DNA from: Medicago truncatula
Taxonomy: Eukaryota > Streptophyta > Magnoliopsida > Fabales > Fabaceae
Length of the DNA stretch: 64,000 nucleotides
NCBI RefSeq assembly: GCF_003473485.1
Contig: NC_053045.1
Span: 49,580,494 to 49,644,493, forward strand
Reading direction: 5' to 3'
A program made the translations under genes and the position numbers. Shown here one piece after another: positions 48,745 to 59,453 of this stretch. Numbering within the stretch: position 1 is the stretch's first letter; each line of letters starts with the position of its first letter. The notes under the pieces were generated by a model. It made no database searches, was not told the origin of the DNA, and saw nothing but the letters and a program-made list of their open reading frames with translations.

Positions 48745-51700
48745 TTACTTCATGTATTTGTGCAGGAATTTCCTATGGAAATCATTCCTGATGGTGTCAT
48801 TGATGAATCGCTTTGCGAGCTTTGTTTCTCCACGGGCTTGATTTTTGAACACCACATCATCATCCCACCTAAACAAAACAAATTTTTAAAAAAATGAGAT
48901 CATAATAGCAGATTAATGGAATTTAGATCTAAAAAATTTGTCCACTTAAAACTTTAAAGTGATTGGTCCAGTTATGGACCATTTGCATATTACTAATTCC
49001 AATTGTGCACTACTGTTCGAGCACACAAATAACGCTTGAAAAAACGGAAAATGTGAAGACCTATTTGCCGTAAAAGATAGATAGAAATGCATACAACAGT
49101 AGTGCAATGGTCAAATGGTGAATCCACCTAATATCAAAATTCAAATTATAACCATTGATTGGAAAATCAATAGTTAAGATTCAAATAGCTTTATAATTTG
49201 TAATACAAGTGCATACAATCACAATATCAATCATTGACTTTTCAATCAACGGTTATAATTTTTTTAGTTTTCCACATGAATTGAGTCCCTCACTTTAAAG
49301 AAGAGAAATGCCAAACCATTAGGGATTAGGGTTTCAGTTAAATAAGTCCTTTTCGTTAAGTGGGCAGTTCGATAAATATCAAGATTCAAACCTTCTTTTG
49401 ACACTGAAAGATGTCGGATTATTTATCAATGGATTTCCACGCATAAGCTCTGCCTCCTTTACTTTAAGATCTTCCTCTTGTTGTTGTTGTTCCTGCACAC
49501 AGAAAATTTACATTTTAAATAAAGGGTGATTTACATTAGTTCATAACTTATAAACATCATTACAAATTTACAATCAATTAGCATGCAAAAGGTATTAGTT
49601 ACTACTTACTAAGATAGATTTTACAACCCACAAGTAAGAATTGAAGAATAGAATGGTTGACATAACAAAGAAAACTCTCCTAAAAAGGATTTCCCCTTTA
49701 ACAAAAACTATCTGTTTTTCAAAATGAACCCTCAAGTCCTCTATTTATCTAAATGATCTCCCTTATAATTTCCTAACCACTCTAACTATTCCCAACTGAT
49801 GTACATTCTAATTAGCTTCTCTTACTCGAAAAAAATAAAAAATAAACTAGCTTCTCTAATAGTACTCCTTACTTCTATCCTAAGAAAGGTGTTATGACCA
49901 CATGTTCATCTAAAGAGGTTCAATGGCAACACTTCAAAAAACTAAAAGAATGATGTTACCTTGCGCAGCTTTTCCTGTGCCCTTTCCTTCTTTATTTGTT
50001 CGAGCTCAGCCAGCAAAGCTTCAGTGTCATCCTCATCGTCGTCGTCATCACTGATAGACAGTAAATAACATTAGTGTATACTACTATTTACAAACACAAG
50101 GAACTTGTTGCATTTCAAGCGTTGATGCAAGAAATTTGACTTCAATTCAAATACCGACGAAGATTATCTAAATTTATCCAGAGTTGATTGGCTCACAAAA
50201 AACATGCAAAAATCATGTCTTCTTTTAAGGGAAAAAAGTATCCCTCGTGTGATAATATGTTCGTTTTTTTTTATGATGCCAAGTCTTGAACCGAGGACCA
50301 CAAGGTTGAAGAGTAGATTCTGCAACCAAATGACCTATGGGAAACTGGCCAATAGAAATAGCATGCATATTGATGCAGATATGCTCATGCATGCATGCTT
50401 GAAAGCTTGTCTAAATAAGATAACAACCCTTGATTGTTCTACAAATCCTAAATGATACATGCATATAAACAAGAACTTTAATCACACACATGGTTCAATT
50501 TAACTCGATTATATATATACACATCAAAGATACATCATATACACAATTGATATTGTTCACATGAAGTTTATGCCAAATTATCAACCTTTCATCATCACTG
50601 TTGACTTCAACGTCAGAATCATCTGCATCAACACTGCGTGGAATGATGTTGTCTTCAATATCTCTTTTTGTTCCTGTTAAGATAAAAACTCATCAAATTA
50701 AAAGACTGAATATAAATATTTCATGGCTTCTTTTCTTCTCCTTTCCTTGGGTAGTAATTGGAAAATCGTGTCAATGTGAAAAGTAAAGAAATCAGTTAAT
50801 TTTACTAAAAGAATACCTTCCAAAAATAGATGGCCACTCCTTCCATGATCCCTGTCGTCTGTCAGAGCATGGAATAAAATTAATTAAACATTCACAATTT
50901 GCGATAAAAATGAAAACTGGTCTCACAGGAATTATAGAATATTCAAATACTACATGTACAAACTTGCAAAGCATCAGACATTGATGCAGTTCTTAGTACT
51001 TACCATTATAAGATTTATTTTTTGATGAGAAGTGCCTCCTTTCACGTTCATCAAGTTCATCGCGAAGGTTCCTTCTCTTCAACTCATCCTGTGTATCCTG
51101 CCCGTCTTTCCTATAAAAGGTATAAATGCAACATCACCAAAACCTCATACTAACATGATAACATGGAAAACTGACAACATGTAAAAAACAGTGTAGCTTC
51201 TTAATCATTTAAAAGAGAGCGGAGGGTTACAAAAAGGGAACTGTAAAGAAACCATTTCAATGACTATAGTGGCATCACCTCACACATTAAGGGACTAAAA
51301 TGGTTGTTTACCCTTTGCAATTGAGGGGGGTGGGGGAAGAAAAGTGAGAGAAAATCACCAATTCGTCACCTGAAATTGCAGGGGTCAGAGCATTTACCCG
51401 CTTGAAATTTGCGAATAGGCAAAAAAAAGACCCTTATTTCGAATGACACTGGGTAACTTGGTCCTTCTGTTCTTGTAGGAACTAGTTTGACATTAAGTGA
51501 TATAATTTGCTAGTAATTGATATAATTCATGGACTGATTTGCTAGTAATTGATATAATTCAGGGAGGGACTAATTTGCTAGTAAGTAATATAATTTGGGG
51601 GCTAATTTGACAGTAAATTAGATACAAGTTAATAGAAGAACCAAGTTGCTCGACATAATTCAAAATCAACGTCTTTTTGCTTATTCACAATTTTCAAGGG

Positions 51701-52205
51701 GGTGAATGCCCAACGCAAACAATTTCAGGGAGCAAATTAAAATGATAACATTTTGTATCCAGTTACTCAAGTACAGGTTTTCAATAAGATAAATATATAT
51801 CATATCATCATTACAATAACTTCATGCATCAATTGTGTAGCCTAATCCATATGACAATACATCACCAGAGAAAAATTTCAATGAAAAAACTAACTTATGA
51901 ACAGAAATTACAGTAACTATACCTTAAGATCAAATTGACTTAACATAATCAACACAAACCAATTAATTTTAATTACCCATAACATGATAAGCAAGCACAG
52001 ATAAATTCGAATCGTGCATGGTATTACATAGATAAAAGGTTCAATTAGCAAAAAAATTGGGGGAAAAAACTTACCTAGGTTTGAGAGTGGTGTGCGATGC
52101 GATATCTCTTGAAGAGTACTTTTGGGAAGGACCGAAAATTCGAGTACCGCCTTGTTCGTTTCCACCTTTGGCAGGTGCCCAGGTTGGTCTAGCGGCGGTC
52201 GTCAT
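48745..52205 (-). CDS. CWC15: Spliceosome protein CWC15 homologue
   Basis: Conserved small component of the Prp19-associated (NTC) spliceosome complex in the nucleus. Seven exons: 52075-52205, 51004-51110, 50817-50858, 50586-50673, 49960-50050, 49392-49492 and 48745-48868, totalling 684 bp and 227 residues, the normal family length. The N-terminus [20 protein letters not shown] is the strongly conserved family start. [20 protein letters not shown] is in exon 2. An acidic run ([12 protein letters not shown]) precedes a charged coiled segment [20 protein letters not shown]. The conserved C-terminus includes [19 protein letters not shown] and ends RKFLHKYMK. The 42-bp exon 3 is short but keeps the frame. 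Two TGGGCT motifs lie about 130-150 bp before the ATG. Intron 1 holds a tandem-repeat element. Confidence 0.96.
49640..49920. repeat. Dispersed repeat in CWC15 intron 5
   Basis: A pyrimidine-rich block (CCCCTTTAACAAAAACTATC.., CCTCAAGTCCTC..) resembles 60330-60480 in the PRMT7 intron. It may be an LTR fragment; ends are unknown. Confidence 0.35.
51285..51740. repeat. Repeat element with internal tandem copies
   Basis: Within CWC15 intron 1, units around AATTTGCTAGTAATTGATAT occur three times (about 51505, 51537 and 51583; period 35-46 bp). The flanks carry related CAATTGAGGGGGG / CAATTTTCAAGGGGG-type stretches. It looks like a small non-autonomous transposon with minisatellite-like content. 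Confidence 0.5.
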
Positions 52206-52332
52206 CGGATCGAGGTTGCGACGCTTTCTGTCACCGACTTTGTTTTCCGGTGATTGAAGAAAGGAAGAAAGAAAGAAAGAGAAGATTAGTATGAATGATT
52301 ACGTGTGAGCGAAAACGTGTATAAAAGAAAAT

Positions 52333-52357
52333 TGGGCTAAGCTCACGGGCCTGGGCT
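52333..52357 (-). promoter_or_regulatory. Site II motifs upstream of CWC15
   Basis: TGGGCT occurs at 52333-52338 and 52352-52357, with GGGCC between. Site II elements mark promoters of growth-linked housekeeping genes in plants and fit this nuclear RNA-processing gene. Confidence 0.6.
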
Positions 52358-52453
52358 TATTCCCTAATAATTGAGACATTTCTAAATGCACCTACATGTC
52401 ATGTGAAGGTATCTTAAAGAGACATTTTAGTTCCTCTATCTTATTTTATTTTT

Positions 52454-52802
52454 GGCAAAATTACACAATTAGTCCCTTAACTTTATTTTAGGTAACACTT
52501 TCGTCCTTTATCTTTTTTTTTTTTCACGATTTAGTCCTTTATGTTATAAAATGACAATATCTTATCATTTTTTATGAATTTTTTTTTCAAAGAAATTTGA
52601 TTTTCTAGGCTTGTATGATGAAGATTTACGTTTGCCTATGAGTTTGATGATTTTTTTTTGGAATTTTTGATTATTTTTTTCATAAAAAAGGATAACTATG
52701 TTGTTATTTTATAACATAAAGGACAAAATTGTAACAAAAAAAAGATAAAGGACGAAAATATTACTTAAAATAAAGTTAAGGGGCTAATTGTGTAATTTTA
52801 TC
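52454..52802. mobile_element. Long-TIR MITE with 9-bp flanking repeat
   Basis: The left arm starts GGCAAAATTACACAATTAG and the right end is its inverted copy (..CTAATTGTGTAATTTTATC). Arms are about 120-130 bp and include TCCTTTATGTTATAAAAT. TTTATTTTT lies on both sides (52445-52453 and 52803-52811). A 9-bp duplication would suggest a Mutator-like MITE, but the repeat is low-complexity and could be chance. Confidence 0.7.
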
Positions 52803-52983
52803 TTTATTTTTCAAAACAAAATTTTTTATATAGCAACAAAACAGATTTCTATAAAAAAAAAAATGAGCCTATTCGGCAAAGGTTGGATACCATTAGATGT
52901 CTCGAGTAAAATCTTTCATCTACATTATCATAGCTTTAATTGGTTGTAGAAAATATAAATAGGAAATGTTAACAAGTGTCCTT

Positions 52984-53230
52984 AGGGTATTGTTTAGTAA
53001 CTTTAACTTATTTTTTAATTTTATTTTGGTCCCTTAACTTTAAACCGTCTCAATTTGGTCCGATAACTTTACCTACGTTTATCTAAGTGGTCCCTTCTGT
53101 TAGTTTAAAGTTAAGGGACCACTTAGGTAAACATAGGTAAAGTTATGGGACCAAATTGAGACGGTTTAAAGTTAAGGGACCAAAATAAAATTCAAAAATA
53201 AGTTGAGGGACTAAAGCATGTATTAAACCT
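52984..53230. mobile_element. Nearly palindromic fold-back MITE
   Basis: TTTGGTCCCTTAACTTTAAA.. on the left is mirrored by ..TTTAAAGTTAAGGGACCAAA on the right. About 110-bp arms meet at a short centre near 53100-53110, making a nearly complete hairpin. Arms differ by few substitutions near the centre and more at the outer ends. Confidence 0.85.
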
Positions 53231-53399
53231 GATTTTTATCAAAGTTTATAAAATCAATGCATTGGAAATTAGAATTTTTTGATTTTTTTTAAAGAATAAT
53301 TTCTTTATTAGGAATCCTTAAAAAGTGCTTTTAGCGCACTCATTAACAAGACTCAATATAAATTTATGAGAATATTAAGTGGCTTCTTTTGCATGAAAG

Positions 53400-54265
53400 T
53401 CTTCCCATTAGTGTCTTTTGTGGGTATTTAGGATGTCATTTATGTTTATGTTGGAAACTCTTAGTAGTTATTGGATTGGTTTGTTCATCATGTTACGCTC
53501 TTTGACGAGATTATGTTTATTGTTATTTGTTAGGTTATCTGGCAAGCTCAAAACCATTTAGTGTTTTAATGAAGAGAATTGGACTAACCGACAATGTCTT
53601 AGTAAAAGTAAAAAAAAATAAAAAAATAACCCTCTTTTTATAGGTCCTATGTACTCCCTTCATCCAAAAATCAATGTGAGAGGCTGCATGTATAGTCCTC
53701 CTCTGGACGATACAATAAGAGTGAATGTGTATGACAACTCTTTTCATAACCAATAATACATATCAGATTTCAGTGATGCTATGCACAAAGGTAATGGATA
53801 ATGACTTTTTCGGTTCTTTGGATTTATCGGAATTACTACCTTATCTTGTGCAACACTCTATATCATTTTAAAAAGGTCTAAAGTTACTCATAATAAAAGT
53901 TTCAAAATATTATCATTGAATATGATTCCACTATAGCGATTAGGATCACTTTAAATGGGAACTACCACTTTTCATCCCAATGTCCCCCTCATCGAACAAA
54001 TTCGTCACCTTAAAATTGGGGATTGAAACATCTTCTTTCAACACACTCTTAGAGAAGACAATGAATGTGATGTCTGAGATACAAAGTATTGAGCCTCTTT
54101 CAATAACATCTTGAAGATTTAGATCAGTTGTCCTCCTTAGCTCAATCTCGTGTTGTCTGCTGATGTTGTAGGTGTTGCTTGTTCGTGAGCCTAGTTTCAT
54201 TTATTTTTCCTTGTTTTCTTTGTTTTTGTTTTTCCTTTCCAATTCATTAAAAAACTCAATCAAGA
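53400..54265 (+). mobile_element. LINE 3'-end remnant, RNase H part
   Basis: Frames give SPPLDDTIRVNVYDNSF (start of LINE RNase H) at about 53690 and EYDSTIAI (normally LE-DS--AI) near 53918. The 54010-54260 stretch matches 29800-30020. It is broken by many stops. It belongs to the same family and orientation as the remnant near 29.5 kb. Confidence 0.72.
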
Positions 54266-55150
54266 ACGTGTTAGGTTGTCTAGGAAAAAAAACACCAGAA
54301 CTTGAAATTACCGTGATCAAATAAAAAAGAATTTGTGAATTGTAATTTTTTTGGATCATAAGTTTTATACTAAATCAATTGTTTTGTGGATATTTCTAAA
54401 GCAAAGGAGAGGATCATCATCCACACGGTTACCATTCAAGCACCATTGTTATGATCTATAGTCGCCAGAATATATGTGTGGCCAAGTAGCAACAAGTCCA
54501 ACAACGTCCCCACTATGTCACAACACATTCAGAAAAATGGGATACAAATAGAATGAGATGGAGTGAGACACAGATCATATATAGGAACATGTCTACTAAA
54601 GTTGAAGTTTTTTTAAAAAGGAAAATACTCAATCTTATGAAAAGAATTTTCATGAATACAACCGAATAACTTTCATTGGTGGATTGCATATTTTCATTGT
54701 TATTCATAAGAAATAACAATGCTCTTTATAATATTCACGTCTGGATAGACACGAGTTGCTCGAGTTTTATAATGGCAAGCTCTATATATCAAATTCAAAC
54801 CAATCCCCTTTAAATAAATAAAAAAGAAGTCATGCTAACTTTACTTTAATCCCCTTTAAATAAATAAAATCACGGTCATGTTAACTTGTGCCTTAAGTTA
54901 ACAAGTTTAAAATGGAATTAAAATATAAATGTTATCATGAAATGATAAGATTTTAAATTTTTAAAAATATTGATTACTCAATTTATAATAAAATGTTTCT
55001 ATTTTAATTTTGTTAACTTGTGTTTAAGAGCATTTTCCAAAAAACATTGATTAAGCATGTGTTTGTTCATAGTGGTCCCTCGATTGTGTTGGTGTCTTTA
55101 TTTATTTATGTATTTTTTTCCTTCAAGTTTTATTGATTTGTGGTAGATGT
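54266..55150. other. Intergenic, no gene seen
   Basis: AT-rich. A CCCCTTTAAATAAATAAA stretch occurs twice (about 54806 and 54850). No coding seen. Confidence 0.45.
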
Positions 55151-55160
55151 TATTTATGTC

Positions 55161-55262
55161 CTCGTGAGTTTAACTCAGTTGATATCGAAAATGTATAATA
55201 TATGTAACGTATGGGTTCGAACTCCGGCCACCAAAAAATTCGAACCCCGGCCAACAAAAAAA
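55161..55262 (+). mobile_element. SINE, tRNA-derived
   Basis: GAGTTTAACTCAGTTGAT (A box) and GGGTTCGAACTCC (near-perfect B box at 55213-55225) lie about 45 bp apart. They are followed by two copies of TTCGAACxCCGGCCA and A runs. No tRNA acceptor stem closes, so it is a SINE, not a tRNA gene. Confidence 0.65.
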
Positions 55263-55367
55263 GATGCTCTTTTGTAGAATTTGGGTTAATCTCTCTATGT
55301 GTGTATGTGTACTTTGACTTGGTCCGTGATTATTTTTTTCCCAAACTATTATTAATGGATGTTTTAT

Positions 55368-55691
55368 GGCCCGTTTGTTACAGATTAAAATAAAAGTGAT
55401 TTTGACATAAAATACTTTAAAGATTATATTTTAGTAATTTTATGAAAAATTAAAATTTATTTTGCGTTTTTTTACCGTAATAAAAATCATTTTTTTTAAA
55501 CTAATAATTTAGTTTGTTTGGATACAATTATATAAAAAGGATTTTTTGTTACAAAATTAATTCAATCTTTTAAATCATATTTTCTCTCTCCTCTAAAAAA
55601 AATATATTTTTTGAGAAGATGCTCTTAACAGCTTCTCATTTAAAGCTTTTTTTAGATTCTAATTTTTTTATAAAACTATAACAAACGGGCT
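55368..55691. mobile_element. hAT-like MITE with GCCCGTTTGTTA ends
   Basis: GGCCCGTTTGTTACAG on the left and CTATAACAAACGGGCTC on the right are inverted copies, 323 bp apart. The interior is AT-rich with poly-T runs. Flanking duplication was not recognisable. Confidence 0.65.
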
Positions 55692-55699
55692 CTTATTCG

Positions 55700-56580
55700 G
55701 TTGAAAAAAAAAATTAGGGGGAAAATCTTTTTTTTTTTGTTGCGTAAAGAAAATCGATTATGTGACTATAATCCTATACATTATGTGGGAAAAAACGCTA
55801 CAAGTCTACAATGAAAAAATAAAAATAAAACTTGCAACAAATATTTTTAGAGAAAATACAAATATAGTTGAAAATAAGTTTTGTTTTACTAAAAATTATT
55901 TAGGTGACCAACAAAAAGGGACCAGCCAGCAAATCATCACTCACTCTCTCAATATCTATGATCTGCATAATATTGCAATTTCTATTTGAGCACGTCAATA
56001 TTCGTGGCATCAAATCAACCACATCAACAACATCGAATTGAACATGAACTGAGATCCAAAACCAAATCATCACAATACTTTCCTCTTTATTATGACAAAT
56101 TTCTCATCATACAAATCGAATTAAACAAACAATTCATACAACTACTAAATAATTAAAGTCTCATAAATTGATAAATATGTCATGAAAATGATCGAAATCA
56201 TAGAATCAAGTCCAAACAGAAACCAAACCAAATCAAATACTACTACTATAGTACACACACGAATAAGATAAAAATAAGATACAATAAACACCAAGTTCAA
56301 TGATAATTGAACAACGGTGAAAAAAAAAAGCAAAGGGAAAGAAAGCATAAACTGGTAGTAGTAATAATAAGTATAACAAGAAATTAAATATGTGTTTGTA
56401 TCACAGATCAATATATCATAATCACGTGATCCACCATGATTTTGACGTTAGCCTGCAGAGTGTAGCCTGGAAATCACGGTGGCTCACCGTGATTTGGCAT
56501 ACCAACGGAGATGCCAAACTTAAGCTAAGTAAATACAAAAGAAAGAGATGAAAAAAATAATAACCAAGCAAAGTGAGTGA
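55700..56580. other. Intergenic, no gene seen
   Basis: AT-rich. Around 56420-56520 there is a CACGTGATCCACCATGATTT / AAATCACGGTGGCTCACCGT pair of inverted stretches, possibly part of another fold-back repeat. Confidence 0.4.
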
Positions 56581-56591
56581 TAATCACATGA

Positions 56592-56942
56592 TCAAAGTGC
56601 GAGCATTGAAAGCGAGTAGAACATTTCCTCTTGATCATTTTGCAAGTCTTGCTCTTCCTGTGAAGAAGTTGAATTAATTGAAGGAGTGACAGTAGCATGT
56701 GTTGGGAAGATTAATCTTAAAGCACGTTCCATTCTTTGTACAGTTGAAACTTGAGGTTCATTATTGAAAGCTATTTGACTCAATCTGAAAAGAAACAATT
56801 TTGATTGGTAAAGTGCTTCATCTTTGAAGAATCTAAAACCCATCAACAGCTTGAGCACACATATGGTAGTTGAAAAACCAGCTACTGCAGGTTTTGCTAA
56901 TTGCAGATGAAGTTTGAGTAGAGTTGCTGCGTGCAAAACCAT
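56592..56942 (-). CDS. Small hypothetical protein
   Basis: A single open frame of 116 residues from the ATG at 56942 (the frame runs open 10 codons further upstream but without another ATG). The protein starts MVLHAATLLKLHLQLAKPAV, is hydrophobic and Leu-rich over the first 70 residues, and ends in an acidic, Gln/Ser-rich tail (STSSQEEQDLQNDQEE..). It is not secreted by any clear signal, and I do not recognise a family. It is the longest unexplained open frame between 52 and 59 kb and its composition is more protein-like than the surroundings, but no splice partners or promoter motifs are evident. It may be a lineage-specific gene, an exon of an unseen gene or chance. Confidence 0.4.
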   Translation of the reverse strand: MVLHAATLLKLHLQLAKPAVAGFSTTICVLKLLMGFRFFKDEALYQSKLFLFRLSQIAFNNEPQVSTVQRMERALRLIFPTHATVTPSINSTSSQEEQDLQNDQEEMFYSLSMLAL

Positions 56943-58440
56943 CTTTGAGGATATGTGGAGTGAAGGAATCAAGTTTTGTTAGGACTTATCCATTTTTTTG
57001 GGAGGAACCTTTCAAAGCACTCTATTGTCTAATAATAATTAATGTGTTTTTTTTTTTGTTCTATACCCGTGGTTTTTTATTTTAATGATGTTTGAAAGGG
57101 CAACTTGAGATAAATATGTACTTTATTGTCACTCCCTACCGTTGTTTCTTATGAAATATCTTGTGTCTATGATTGACAAAAGACTAAACCAAAACGCGAT
57201 TGGCATTTAGTTGCACATGGAATTTTTTTATTTATGCACTAGCACTAGCAGCACTACCAACATATAAAATTGCTTTAAATTTGTTTTCGTCCCATAGCAA
57301 ACACCACTTGAAATCTCACACGTAAGATATTTACTACAAGATGTTTTGCAAAATTATCCTTCATTAACAGTATGGTGAAAATAATAAATTAAAGAATTGA
57401 ATAAAAATTTTGTAATAAATAGTTGAAAGTATAACACGAAAAAATAACGATAATATTTCACTAGTATCGTAAAATAATTTATAATTTATGACAATTTTTG
57501 CTCCAAAACGATTTAGAATTTGAAACAGATTAAGTATCTATAGCGTCGTATAAAAGCAACTCATATGTAAACTTAGTGGTGGTCCTTGTCTGTTTACATA
57601 ATTAGTAGAGATCTCAAAACTTAATTAGTATAGATTTTAGTTGAACATTTTTCTGTTTACAAATTTCCCTGAAAAAAAAAAAATCAGATTTAAAAAATTG
57701 AAATTGAATATTAAAACTCAAATTTGAATAATATAGATATTATAAAATAGAAACAAATAAATTAAATTAAAATACATCTTATACAATAAAACATAGTATA
57801 GTTAACGAATTACAGTTAAAAAAAAATAGACAAACTTTCTGCTAGTCAAATTAATATGGTTTAACAAGATCTAGTCAATTCGGATAAGTTTAAGGTTCCT
57901 CAGAAAATTAGATAAAGCAAATAATACTAGTATGGCCTTATATTATATAGGTAAGAAATGCATGACACGAACACGATGTCTCAATAATTTTCAGCCGTCA
58001 TATAAGTCATATACCAAAAATGTGAAATTAATTACCTAATCCAAGTATTCTATGGATAGAACTTGTAACGGTTTTGACCCAAAAAAAAGAAAGAACGAAC
58101 TTGTAACGGTTCTTATTAATTATTCAAGTTGTTGATTTTTTAACGGATCTTTATTTTATATGTTGGTATACTTTGTAGCATTCACAACTTGCGAGTGTCT
58201 ATATCTTACCTTGATTAAAAGATACTAGTAAAACTATGCTTTCATAAAAGAAAAAGGTAGTAAACTATGACATGGACAGAATTAACAATAATTTTCAATT
58301 GAAAAAGAGAAAAATAGACATTGCGTGTGAGTGTTTGGTTCGAGGGAAATAGACGTAGTGTGTGAGTGTGACATTAATTTAAATGAATTGATTTAGCAAA
58401 ATTGATTTAAGTGAATTGCATATAAAAATAAAATGATTAA
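56943..58440. other. Intergenic, no gene seen
   Basis: AT-rich spacer with many A/T runs and no coding signal. A GAACTTGTAACGGTT stretch occurs twice (about 58062 and 58099). Confidence 0.45.
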
Positions 58441-58448
58441 TGTTTCAA

Positions 58449-59241
58449 GGGATAGGATCAAATGACACCAAGGTGTCAAATTAAATTTGACACCAAATCC
58501 TAATTATTAATACGGTTTTAATCTAACGGCTTCCATCAATTCATTAAGTGTTCACATGTTTGATCAAGTGGCCCATTTTTTATTTTTAGAAATAATTTAT
58601 TCTTTTTTCTTTTGGTTAATTTCTTTCCAAAAATTCTAATGTTCTATATTTTTTTTTATGAAGGATTCTATATCGTTTATTCTTAGGGCTCTCTTGCACA
58701 TAATTTACCCCTATTTCATTACTCCAAAACCTAATTGCCATTTTTTTTTGCTATACCAAGGTTTTATGCTTCACCTCCCTAGCTATTCACCATTACATCT
58801 TCCATCTTCTCTTTTTCTATACTAGTCGAAAACTTAATTTTGTGGCTGCTGTCCATAACTTAATTATCGTTTTGCTCATCCTATAACAACCTTATTTCTT
58901 AATTTATTGAGTTTATTTCTATTAACTATTTTTTTGAGGAGCCTTAAAAGAATTTTTTTTAAAAGAAGGGCCAGGGATGCTAAAAACATGAACATAATGA
59001 ATATAATGACTAATTCTCTAATTTAAGTTCTTTATGCAAATGTTGTGAGTAAATTATTTTTGGAAAGGAATTAATCAAAAGAAGAAAGAATAAATTATTT
59101 TAAAAAATAAAGGATGGGTCACTTGATCAAGCATGTGAGCACTTAATGAATTGATGGGAGCCGTTAGATTAAAACCGTATTAATAGCTAAGATTTGGTGT
59201 CAAATTTAATTTGACACCTTGGTATCATTTGATCCTATCCC
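58449..59241. mobile_element. Non-autonomous Mutator-like element, 9-bp TSD
   Basis: Terminal inverted repeats of about 190 bp start GGGATAGGATCAAATGA at 58449 and end with the inverse at 59241. Identity is high, with roughly 10% differences. ATGTTTCAA is repeated exactly on both sides (58440-58448 and 59242-59250). Long TIRs with a 9-bp duplication identify a Mutator-like element (MULE). The 793-bp element has about 410 bp of internal AT-rich DNA with no transposase. Near each end GACACCAAGGTGTC (one arm GATACC) can form a small hairpin. Confidence 0.93.
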
Positions 59242-59453
59242 ATGTTTCAATATAATTATGTAAAAATGGTGTTGATAACAAGTTTGAAGCAAAAATCAAT
59301 TATGAAGGTGAAATCAATCAATTCTACTAAAAAAAAATTCAAACATGTCACGGTTAATTCTACTACACCTTTTAGAATTAATTTTACCTCCAAAATGGAA
59401 TCCAACATACATGTAGTTTGGATGCTAGATGGAAACTTTTCTGTATAAAAGTA

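Noticed and set aside
55161-55262. tRNA gene
   Set aside because: A and B boxes are present, but no acceptor stem or anticodon arm closes and A-rich tails follow; it fits a SINE.
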